A stretch of DNA of 6,820 nt. It comes from a bacterium. GTDB lineage: Bacteria; CG03. Location: assembly GCA_013791675.1 (NCBI GenBank), contig VMTI01000286.1, positions 1-6,820 on the forward strand. The letters are read 5' to 3'. Below the pieces are notes generated by a model, which had not been told where the DNA came from, made no database searches, and was given only the letters and a program-made list of their open reading frames with translations. This document shows positions 1 to 6,215 of the stretch, piece after piece (positions within the stretch are counted from its first letter, which is position 1; every line of letters begins with the position of its first letter). A program made the position numbers and the translations under genes.

Positions 1-755
1 AGTATATCGGCGTTTTTGATAAGAGCGGACAACTCCAAAAAATCGGTCCGGCCCACAAAATCTATCACTTCCGCTTCAACGGCTTTTTTTATTTCCAGCC
101 ATCCCTCAATATCGCCGGGAGCGCCGGCTGCGGCGACAGTAAAATCAGCTCCAAGGAGATCTATCAGCTTTATCCAGTATTCGGCGGGCCACATCTTCGT
201 GCCCCAGTTTGAAAAAGAACTGATGACGGCAAGGGGTTTTCCCGACCGGGAGGACGCCCCGGGCGAACCGAATTCGGCTTCCTCAAAATCCTCGTCAAAG
301 GGCATGTTCCAGTTTCCGTCCCATGAATCAAAACCCGCGCGGCGGGCGAGCCTGAGATTTCTTTCTATCTCGTGTATACCCTGTTCGTATCGCACCTTTT
401 CGGTAAAGAAAAAACTTCCTGCGGAGGAGTCAAAACCAATCCTCTTTTTTATTCCCGCCAGCCGCGCCAGAAGAGCGCTTCTGAAAGACCTGTGTATCAC
501 AAGGGCAATGTCATATTTTTCTCTCCTGAGCTTTCCGCAAAAAGAAAGAAAATTCACCAGGCTGCGGTTCTCACCTTTTTTATTGTCCTCAATAACCTTA
601 TACACGGCGGAATGCTTTTCCGCGAATTTTTTATACGCGGGGAGCGTCAGAAAATGTATTTCGCTTTCGGGGAAACTCTGCTTAACGGCCTCGCAAAGCG
701 GAAGCGCCAGAATAACATCCCCTATGAATGCCGACTGTATTATAAGAACTTTCAT
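1..755 (-). CDS. GT9-family heptosyltransferase-like glycosyltransferase, 3' end cut by the window edge
   Basis: Probable LPS core glycosyltransferase of family GT9 (ADP-heptose:LPS heptosyltransferase fold), acting at the cytoplasmic face of the inner membrane. About 251 residues are visible. The N-terminus is MKVLIIQSAFIGDVILALPL, with the family's glycine-aspartate pair at G12-D13 in the acceptor-side Rossmann domain. A W-G-T-K-M-W segment at residues 184-189 matches the W-x-T-K-x-W signature near the start of the donor domain. The frame runs off the window just before the expected D-S-G-x-x-H donor motif, so the C-terminal third is missing here but nothing looks broken. The ATG overlaps the upstream gene's TGA as ATGA, and a GGAGG lies 10 bases ahead of it inside that gene, so the two are probably translationally coupled. 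Family assignment is firm. The sugar transferred and the acceptor cannot be told, and WaaF- or WaaQ-like roles are both possible. Confidence 0.9.
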   Translation of the reverse strand, partial: MKVLIIQSAFIGDVILALPLCEAVKQSFPESEIHFLTLPAYKKFAEKHSAVYKVIEDNKKGENRSLVNFLSFCGKLRREKYDIALVIHRSFRSALLARLAGIKKRIGFDSSAGSFFFTEKVRYEQGIHEIERNLRLARRAGFDSWDGNWNMPFDEDFEEAEFGSPGASSRSGKPLAVISSFSNWGTKMWPAEYWIKLIDLLGADFTVAAAGAPGDIEGWLEIKKAVEAEVIDFVGRTDFLELSALIKNADI

Positions 756-1732
756 TTCAGAATATCCTCCATCGCAGCCAAAAGATCGTTCTCGCCTATG
801 GACTCCATACACACTCTGTCGCCTCTATCGCAAACCTTTCCGCCGTGGAGATGACACGGCCTGCAGGGAACATTCACTTCCATGATTTTTGCGCCCGGCG
901 GGGCGAAACCGAAAGCAGGAACAGTCGGGCCGAAAAAAACTATGAGCGGCACCCGAAGCGCCGTGGCCGCGTGAGCGGCTCCCGAATCCATGCTTATAAC
1001 GCACGACGACGCGGCCATCATAGCAAAAAACATTCTCAAACTCAGCCGTCCGCTGAGGTTTTTAACAAAATTTCTGTGATACCTGTTTTCCGGCAAAAGT
1101 TTTTCCGCGCGGACGTAATCATCGCCCGTCACTATGAAATAACGCCCCGGCTTCGCGGCGAGTTCAAAAAATTTCGGAAAACGGCTCCATTCTTTAAGCG
1201 GCCATTTCGCCTGAGGCGCGACGCAAATAATTTCCGCGGACGGGGGAATCCCCTGGCTTTCAAGAATGCTCCGGGCGTAGGCATTTTCACGCGCGCTTAA
1301 AAAAATCCCCGTTTTTTTTGTGTGTATTTTCACTTTATCCGCTGAAAGAACATCAAGATATCTGCTCGCGGCATCAGGAATAACGGCGCTGCGCCCTTTT
1401 AAAAAATTTTCCCTTTCCTTTCTGTAAGTTTTGACTCTCCGCATGCGCGATGGAAAAAACGCCCCAATCACACGGCTTCTTAGAGACGAATGAAGATCAT
1501 AAATTCTTTCGGGATTTATTTTTTTCAGCAGAAGAATGAGAGGCAGCAGCCCGTAATCGGAAAGATTGATGACCCTGTCCACAAAAAGGTTCTCCTCAAA
1601 TACGCTAGCGTAAGCTTTCTTTGTAATGAAATATATAAAACTGCCCGGATAATTGAGTTTGAGATTTTCGCACACAGGAGTCGTGAGTATGACATCGCCC
1701 AGCGAACTGAATCGCATAATGACAAAATTCAT
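752..1732 (-). CDS. GT9-family ADP-heptose:LPS heptosyltransferase
   Basis: Complete 326-residue GT9 enzyme, the normal length for WaaC/WaaF-type heptosyltransferases. It probably moves heptose from an ADP-activated donor to the Kdo/inner-core part of LPS. The N-terminal strand and loop read FSSLGDVILTTP, with G12-D13 in the family position. The donor-domain motif D-S-G-A-A-H is at 249-254, followed by F-F-G-P-T at 266-270. A cysteine cluster C290-x2-C293-x7-C301-x6-C308-M matches the C-x-P-C...C...C-M pattern common in heptosyltransferases. The chosen ATG gives the usual short lead to the first strand and has a GGGAG nine bases upstream. Met6 is a less likely alternative. It lies 46 bases after the channel gene and overlaps the next GT9 gene by ATGA. 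It differs clearly from that second copy, so this is not a recent duplication. Heptosyltransferase I versus II cannot be assigned with confidence. Confidence 0.93.
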   Translation of the reverse strand: MNFVIMRFSSLGDVILTTPVCENLKLNYPGSFIYFITKKAYASVFEENLFVDRVINLSDYGLLPLILLLKKINPERIYDLHSSLRSRVIGAFFPSRMRRVKTYRKERENFLKGRSAVIPDAASRYLDVLSADKVKIHTKKTGIFLSARENAYARSILESQGIPPSAEIICVAPQAKWPLKEWSRFPKFFELAAKPGRYFIVTGDDYVRAEKLLPENRYHRNFVKNLSGRLSLRMFFAMMAASSCVISMDSGAAHAATALRVPLIVFFGPTVPAFGFAPPGAKIMEVNVPCRPCHLHGGKVCDRGDRVCMESIGENDLLAAMEDILK

Positions 1733-1778
1733 TCCGCCTAACTCCCTTTTTTCCGCGAAAAATTTTTAACCGGTTTTT

Positions 1779-2786
1779 TCACTTTCCTTCCGAAATATAC
1801 TGATTAAGCCTCTCCAGTTTCTCGGTATTTCCCAGCACAAGAATAATGTCATTTGCCTCAAGGAGCATAGAAGCCGCGGGATTATAAATAAATCTGCCGG
1901 AACTGGCTTTTTTTATGGCGATTATAACAAGTCCCGTATTTTTGCTTATCCGACTTTTTTCCAGCGTATAATTTATAAAAGGTGATTTTTCGGGAACAGC
2001 CATTTCTTCTATCCGCCACTCGCCTTCGCTCTCTTTGAGCATTATGTCAAGGAAGGACACGACATTCGGGCGCAGCGCCGTGGATGCCATTCTCATGCCG
2101 CCTATCCTCTGCGGCGAGACGACATAATCCGCTCCGGCCCGCTTCATTTTGCAATCAGCGCCTTCCTCCACCGCCGCGGCTCCAACCTTAATTCTGGGAT
2201 TAAGGCTCTTCGCCGAAATAACAACATAAATATTAACCGCGTCGCTGTTGAGGCAGGTAAGCACGGCTTTCGCTTTTTCCACTCCGGCGTCTACAAGTAC
2301 GTCATCCTGCGACGCGTCGCCTATTACGTAGGGAACATCGGGAAAATTTTTCTTCATTTTTTCGATATTCTGCTCATCCTTTTCTATGACAACAAATTTC
2401 TGATTCGTTTTAGAAAACTCCTCCACAACCGCCTCTCCGACGGCCGAAAGGCCGCATATTATGTGATGCCCTTTCAGTTTTTTTATACTCTCGCGCATTT
2501 TCTGCCTCCTTAAAACATTTCCCACTTCTCCCTGCAGTATCAGGGATGTAAAAAGACCGGCAATTCCCGCCACAAGCGAAAAGCCGAAAGCTATCAGAGC
2601 CATCGTAAATATTTTACCCGCGGGAGTTAAAGCGTGCACCTCGCCGAAGCCGATGGAAGAAAGCGTTATTGAAGTCATGTAGAGGGAATCCAGAAGATTC
2701 CATTTCTCTATTATCATGTAGCCTGCGGTACCTGCGGCTATTACAAAAACCATCAAAAAAATAATCGCGAAAAATTTTTTGTTCAT
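1779..2786 (-). CDS. Two-TM potassium channel with RCK (TrkA-N/TrkA-C) domain, MthK-like
   Basis: A 335-residue inner-membrane K+ channel of the MthK type. The first membrane helix spans about residues 5-26. The pore helix and filter follow, with S44-I45-G46-F47-G48 in place of TVGYG, and the second helix spans about 58-84 with several glycines (G68, G74, G77) where a gating hinge could sit. After a linker the RCK domain begins near 106: G112-L-S-A-V-G117 is the Rossmann turn and E135 ends the second strand, as in nucleotide-binding RCK domains. A TrkA-C domain covers about 250-332. Aligned by eye with MthK, the Ca2+ ligands I recall (D184, E210, E212) correspond to C178, A204 and V206, so that calcium site looks absent. 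The ATG overlaps the waaA stop (ATGA) and has no visible Shine-Dalgarno, whereas a perfect one precedes Met97, annotated separately. The K+ selectivity is inferred from the family. Confidence 0.92.
   Translation of the reverse strand: MNKKFFAIIFLMVFVIAAGTAGYMIIEKWNLLDSLYMTSITLSSIGFGEVHALTPAGKIFTMALIAFGFSLVAGIAGLFTSLILQGEVGNVLRRQKMRESIKKLKGHHIICGLSAVGEAVVEEFSKTNQKFVVIEKDEQNIEKMKKNFPDVPYVIGDASQDDVLVDAGVEKAKAVLTCLNSDAVNIYVVISAKSLNPRIKVGAAAVEEGADCKMKRAGADYVVSPQRIGGMRMASTALRPNVVSFLDIMLKESEGEWRIEEMAVPEKSPFINYTLEKSRISKNTGLVIIAIKKASSGRFIYNPAASMLLEANDIILVLGNTEKLERLNQYISEGK
2496..2512 (-). promoter_or_regulatory. Internal Shine-Dalgarno and ATG inside the channel gene, predicted start of a free RCK subunit
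   Basis: Read on the minus strand, TAAGGAGG (2505-2512) is followed by six bases and an in-frame ATG (2496-2498), which is codon 97 of the channel. The eight bases are fully complementary to the usual 16S rRNA 3' end, and the spacing is close to ideal. Translation from here would give a 239-residue soluble protein starting nine residues before the RCK domain and lacking both membrane helices. Archaeal MthK is known to use an internal start at its Met107, at the same pore/RCK boundary, to make the free RCK subunits of its octameric gating ring. That this site is used here is inference. The sequence also encodes ordinary channel linker residues (L-R-R-Q-K). Confidence 0.65.
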
Positions 2787-4036
2787 GATTGCGGCAAGCG
2801 CCGCTTGATAATATCCGCGTTGCGGCGGAGCGCGCCTTTGAGCATATCCAATTTCCCGAAAGCCTCAAGTGATTTCATCTCTCTCATTTCCTTTGAAGAC
2901 GCGAGCGCCCTGAAAGCCGACGCGAGCGAAACGCTGTCCGAAACAACAAATAGCTCATCTTTCAGTATATCAAATTCCTCGCGGAAATTTCCCGTGTGAG
3001 GGCCCACAACCACCGGTTTCTTTTGCTGAACGGCTTCTACAAAATTCTGGCCGCCGTGAGGAACGAGTGAGCCGCCCACAAAACATATATCCGAAATTCT
3101 GTAAAGCCCGTCAAGCAGGCCTATTTTATCCACAAGGAGAAAGCGGGATGACGGCAGAAAACCGCCGTCGCGTCCGAGACAGGAACAGAGAATATTTCTT
3201 TTTCTGAAAATGCGCGCTATCTCCCTTATCCGCTCTATATGCCTGGGGGCTATCATACAGTAAACCTCGCCTTTCAGAGAAGTTACGGCATCTATTAACG
3301 CTTCTTCTTCACCCCGGTGAGTGCTGCCGGCGGTTATGAGCAAAGCATGCTCCGGAGCCGCGTAATCTTTCCGGGAACGGATGATTCCCCCTGGCGAAAA
3401 CACAATGTCGTATTTGATATTTCCGGAGACCTCTACTTTCGCGGGATCGGCTCCCAGAGCGATAAATCTTTCGGCGTCTTTTTTTGTGCGGGCCGATATT
3501 ATTTCAATTTTTTCAAGCATCAGCCGGGCGAGCGGTTTTATAAGTTTGTATCTTGGAAAACTTCTGTCGGATATTCTGCCGTTAACAAGCACGATTTTAG
3601 AAAAACGCCTCGCGGAGTTTATCAGATTGGGCCAGAGTTGAAGCTCTATCAGCACCATGCAGGCAGGAGCGACTTTTTTCATAAAACTGTCGGTAATGAA
3701 AAAAATATCAGCCGGCGCGAAATAAACGCCCGTAAAAACTCCGGATGCGCGGCCTATTGCTCTTCCCTCGGGAGTCATCGCGAAAAGATAAAGCGGGCGG
3801 GGGGGGTCTTTAATCTCACTGGCGAGAGAGGCGGCAAGCTTAACCTCGCCGACAGAAGATGCCTGAAACCACACGCCGCCCGGAGTGAAATCTCTGCCGG
3901 GAAGAAAAAAACGCTGATGAAACGTACCCCTGCTTCTTTTTATATAACGGTAAAGCCGGGGAAGAACGACCAGAAAAACTATCAGAGGCAAAAAAAGCAG
4001 CGTAACGGCGTTGATAATTATCAGAATCAGGCTCAT
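2783..4036 (-). CDS. waaA: 3-deoxy-D-manno-octulosonic acid (Kdo) transferase
   Basis: This enzyme transfers Kdo from CMP-Kdo to lipid A precursor (lipid IVA), the first core step of LPS synthesis, at the inner membrane. The length of 417 residues is normal for WaaA/KdtA. A single N-terminal membrane anchor covers about 3-26. The acceptor domain has S-S-V-G-E-V at 60-65, with E64 at the catalytic glutamate position. Further family blocks are L-W-P-N (134-137), N-G-R-I-S-D-R-S (152-159), G-N-I-K-Y-D (205-210), A-G-S-T-H-R-G-E-E-E (236-245), P-R-H-I-E-R (264-269) and V-G-G-S-L-V-P-H-G-G (320-329). Two conserved blocks are altered: the usual E-T-E before L-W-P is E131-L132-Q133, and the usual G-G-H-N-x-L-E-P is G-G-Q-N-F-V-E-A (328-335). 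It starts three bases after the upstream stop with no clear Shine-Dalgarno, and ends in an ATGA overlap with the channel gene. How many Kdo residues it adds cannot be read from sequence. Confidence 0.95.
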   Translation of the reverse strand: MSLILIIINAVTLLFLPLIVFLVVLPRLYRYIKRSRGTFHQRFFLPGRDFTPGGVWFQASSVGEVKLAASLASEIKDPPRPLYLFAMTPEGRAIGRASGVFTGVYFAPADIFFITDSFMKKVAPACMVLIELQLWPNLINSARRFSKIVLVNGRISDRSFPRYKLIKPLARLMLEKIEIISARTKKDAERFIALGADPAKVEVSGNIKYDIVFSPGGIIRSRKDYAAPEHALLITAGSTHRGEEEALIDAVTSLKGEVYCMIAPRHIERIREIARIFRKRNILCSCLGRDGGFLPSSRFLLVDKIGLLDGLYRISDICFVGGSLVPHGGQNFVEAVQQKKPVVVGPHTGNFREEFDILKDELFVVSDSVSLASAFRALASSKEMREMKSLEAFGKLDMLKGALRRNADIIKRRLPQS

Positions 4037-4039
4037 TCT

Positions 4040-4495
4040 CTATATTTTAAATTCACCCGCTATCGGGCCTTCTTCAAAATCAAAGCCGTCTGCGCCGAGA
4101 ATTTTTGCGGCTTCTGCCGGAGAAATATCTTCGGATTCCACTTCCAATTTTTTTTCACCGAGTTCCCTTGCCGCTATTTCGGACATGATTTTTTTCATCT
4201 TTAGAAATACTTCGGCAAAAACAGCTTTTTTTATTTTATCTTCCGGCGGGGCGCTTGCGCTTTCCGTATTTGAAGCATATATTCCCGCCATAAACACAAA
4301 ACTTTTTCCGGTATCTTTGTAAATAAGCGCCGAATAGCTGTCATAATCTCCGGCGGCCTTACGTGCGGCTTTCTTTAATTCCGGAATTGTCTCCGGATGG
4401 CCTTTCTCATAAACTCTGTAAAAAACTTTTCCCGGAGAAGGTTTAATCTTTAATTTTTTTATTTTAACCCCTACCGCTACCCTTGCTTCTCTCAC
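4040..4495 (-). CDS. Protein of unknown function, 151 residues, GTG start
   Basis: I do not recognise this family. The product is small, soluble-looking and rich in lysine, glutamate and alanine, with no signal peptide or membrane helix. The first 20 residues are basic (KIKKLKIK at about 11-18). The middle holds a short hydrophobic stretch, S-F-V-F-M-A-G-I-Y-A, that looks like a beta strand. A helical, charged segment follows, and the tail is acidic (residues G-F-D-F-E-E near the end). I place the start at the GTG at 4493-4495: it forms a GTGA overlap with the fumarase-like gene's stop and has GGAGG eight bases upstream. An ATG 15 bases further upstream (4508-4510) overlaps the Shine-Dalgarno itself and is less likely. 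Its place between tightly spaced genes, with a good ribosome site, supports real expression. No function is proposed. Confidence 0.75.
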   Translation of the reverse strand: MREARVAVGVKIKKLKIKPSPGKVFYRVYEKGHPETIPELKKAARKAAGDYDSYSALIYKDTGKSFVFMAGIYASNTESASAPPEDKIKKAVFAEVFLKMKKIMSEIAARELGEKKLEVESEDISPAEAAKILGADGFDFEEGPIAGEFKI

Positions 4496-4992
4496 AGCGT
4501 TTGCCTCCATATAGTACGGCCTTCGTAATCCTGAGAAACGATAACCGGAAAATCCTTTACTTCAAACAGCCGGAGTGCCTGCGCGCCGAGCACGGCATAA
4601 GAAACGGTCCGGCAGGATATCACGCGGGAAGCAAGAAGCGCGCCTGCGCCGCCCGGAGTTTCAAAATAAACGCCGCGCTTTTTTAAGATCTTTGAGCCGG
4701 GTGAGCTGAGCCTGCCCTTGCCTATAATAACATTAACGCCGGATGAGAGAATTTTATCTATCGCCCAATCCATTCTTGAAGACGTTGTGGGCCCGGCTGA
4801 AACAACTCTGCCGTCCCTGATAATGGGGCCGCAATAAAAAATCGCCGCGTCTCCGGGAAATGATTTTTCCCGCGAATTAAAAAAAAATTCCAGCGTTCTG
4901 TCGCGCGCGACAGCAAGAGCTCCCGTCAGCAGAAAAAAATCTCCGGCTTTTAATTTTTCCGGATGCTGCGCGGGAAGAAGGAGTTTTTTCAC
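4492..4992 (-). CDS. Class I fumarase/L-tartrate dehydratase beta-subunit-like protein
   Basis: A 166-residue protein matching the C-terminal (beta) part of iron-sulfur class I fumarases and tartrate dehydratases. Family blocks visible are the L-x-x-G-D-x-x-L-L-T-G entry (14-24), Y-C-G-P-I (53-57), A-G-P-T-T-S-S-R-M-D (66-75), I-I-G-K-G (89-93), the G-G-A-G-A-L turn (114-119) and F-P-V-I-V (148-152). In two-subunit enzymes this part works with an alpha subunit that holds the 4Fe-4S cluster. No alpha gene is present in the window. The usual R-D-A-A-H-K reads R30-D-R-T-L-E, and the usual G-x-E-A-L reads G136-A-Q-A-L, so catalytic capacity is doubtful. I choose the GTG at 4990-4992, which makes a GTGA overlap with the thiC stop and fits the family's N-terminus. 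An in-frame ATG at 5049 would add 19 residues inside thiC. The fold assignment is sound; hydratase activity is uncertain. Confidence 0.85.
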   Translation of the reverse strand: MKKLLLPAQHPEKLKAGDFFLLTGALAVARDRTLEFFFNSREKSFPGDAAIFYCGPIIRDGRVVSAGPTTSSRMDWAIDKILSSGVNVIIGKGRLSSPGSKILKKRGVYFETPGGAGALLASRVISCRTVSYAVLGAQALRLFEVKDFPVIVSQDYEGRTIWRQTL

Positions 4993-6215
4993 TTCGCTAT
5001 TTTTTTCATCACCCTGCGCGTCTGCTCTATAGGGCAAAAATCGCCGCACATCGTGCAGACCTTTTGGCTGAGATGATCTTTACTTATGACTTCTGGAAAA
5101 AGAATATTTTTTTTCATGGCTTTCCAATCAAGGCGGAATCGTGCGCGCGATACTATTTCGTCTCTTTTTAAGGAGGCGGGGCGGCCTTTGGATATATCGG
5201 CGGCGTGCGCGGCGATACGGGCGGCTATCACGCCCATGCGGACATCGTCATCGTTAGGAAGGCCAAGATGTTCCGCCGGCGTCACATAGCAGAGAAAATC
5301 GGCTCCGTAAGACGCTGCGAGAGCCCCGCCGATGGCCGACGTTATATGATCAAATCCGGCGGCAGAATCCGTCACCAGCGGACCAAGAACATAAAAGGGA
5401 GCGCCGTGACAGAATTTTTTCTCGTCCTTCACAACTTTTTCTATCTGCGAAAGAGGTATATGCCCGGGGCCTTCTATCATGGCGTCAACACCCGCGCGAC
5501 GGGCCTTAAGAAAAAGTTTCCCAAGCGTTTTCAGCTCAAGAATCTGGAGATAATCATTCGCGTCCGAAATAGAACCCGGCCTCAAACCGTCTCCGAGGCT
5601 CAGCACGGCAGAATATTTTTTCGCGATTTTCAGAAGTTTGTCAAAATCGCCGTAAAGCGGATTTTCCTCACCCGTTTCCAGCATCCATCCGAAAATCAGG
5701 CCCCCTCCCCGCGAAACAACGCCGCCGAGACGCGGATTATTTCTGAGATAATCAAGCGATTCTCGCGTCACGCCGCAGTGAACGGTTATAAAATCCACAC
5801 CCATAGCAAGCTGCTCCTCTATCACCTCAAAAAAAGCTCCGGCTGACGGACGTTTATATTTTGAGAAAATATGATACGCAGGCACAGTTCCTACAGGCAC
5901 GGAGGAACGCTCAAGAACTTTTTTGAGCACCTTGAGAAAATCCTTCCCGCAGGAAAGATCCATAACGGCGTCGGCGCCGTATTTTATGGCGGTGTCCAAT
6001 TTTTTTATTTCGGTTTTCCAGTCGGAAGCCAGAGGCGAAAGGCCTATGTTCGCGTTTATTTTAACGCTGAGGCCTTGCCCGACGGCCACCGCCCGGCGGT
6101 GCGAAAGCCGGCTCTTCATAATAGCGATAAGCCCTGCTTTGTAATTTTTCTCAAAAACTTTAAAGGGGATTCCTTCCTCGGCGGCAAGCCGCCTGATTAA
6201 TTTTTTTGTTTGCAT
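4989..6215 (-). CDS. thiC: Phosphomethylpyrimidine (HMP-P) synthase, short form
   Basis: ThiC is a cytoplasmic radical-SAM enzyme that rearranges aminoimidazole ribotide (AIR) into HMP-phosphate, the pyrimidine precursor of thiamine. At 408 residues it is a short form lacking the N-terminal extension of proteobacterial ThiC. Motifs are N-A-N-I-G (54-58), V-M-D-L-S (84-88), V-P-V-G-T-V-P (106-112), S-R-G-G (168-171), G-D-G-L-R-P-G (208-214), E-G-P-G-H (248-252) and T-P-A-E-H (312-316). H252 and H316 are 64 residues apart, like the metal-binding histidines of Caulobacter ThiC. The cluster cysteines are C387, C390 and C394, a CX2CX3C spacing rather than the CX2CX4C of the best-studied enzymes. 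Cys89 replaces the usual threonine of D-L-S-T-G-G. It overlaps thiD2 by 19 bases; an AAGGA lies about 15 bases ahead of the ATG. The main alternative is the paralogue BzaF (5-hydroxybenzimidazole synthase), but the ThiD2 neighbour favours thiamine. Confidence 0.93.
   Translation of the reverse strand: MQTKKLIRRLAAEEGIPFKVFEKNYKAGLIAIMKSRLSHRRAVAVGQGLSVKINANIGLSPLASDWKTEIKKLDTAIKYGADAVMDLSCGKDFLKVLKKVLERSSVPVGTVPAYHIFSKYKRPSAGAFFEVIEEQLAMGVDFITVHCGVTRESLDYLRNNPRLGGVVSRGGGLIFGWMLETGEENPLYGDFDKLLKIAKKYSAVLSLGDGLRPGSISDANDYLQILELKTLGKLFLKARRAGVDAMIEGPGHIPLSQIEKVVKDEKKFCHGAPFYVLGPLVTDSAAGFDHITSAIGGALAASYGADFLCYVTPAEHLGLPNDDDVRMGVIAARIAAHAADISKGRPASLKRDEIVSRARFRLDWKAMKKNILFPEVISKDHLSQKVCTMCGDFCPIEQTRRVMKKIAK

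Noticed and set aside
16..885. Long plus-strand open frame of 289 codons
   Set aside because: It lies opposite the two GT9 genes, whose minus-strand motifs are unmistakable. Its product is serine- and arginine-rich without recognisable domains and it crosses a gene junction.
1750..1778. A/T palindromes (AAAAATTTTT, AACCGGTT) between the channel and GT9 genes as a terminator
   Set aside because: No G/C-rich stem followed by a T-tract is present, and the next gene begins at once in the same direction. A similar AAAAATTTTTCGCG string inside the channel's start codons shows it is common in this DNA.
3317..4204. Plus-strand open frame of 295 codons
   Set aside because: It is antisense to waaA and the unknown gene and crosses their boundary. 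The waaA frame is fully supported by family motifs, and no ribosome site or family match supports this one.
4993..5049. Longer ATG start for the fumarase-like gene
   Set aside because: It would add 19 residues overlapping the end of thiC that do not look like the family N-terminus; the GTG at 4992 gives a GTGA overlap and the expected start.
5205..5846. Plus-strand open frame of 213 codons
   Set aside because: It is wholly antisense to conserved thiC blocks; the product is basic and without motifs.
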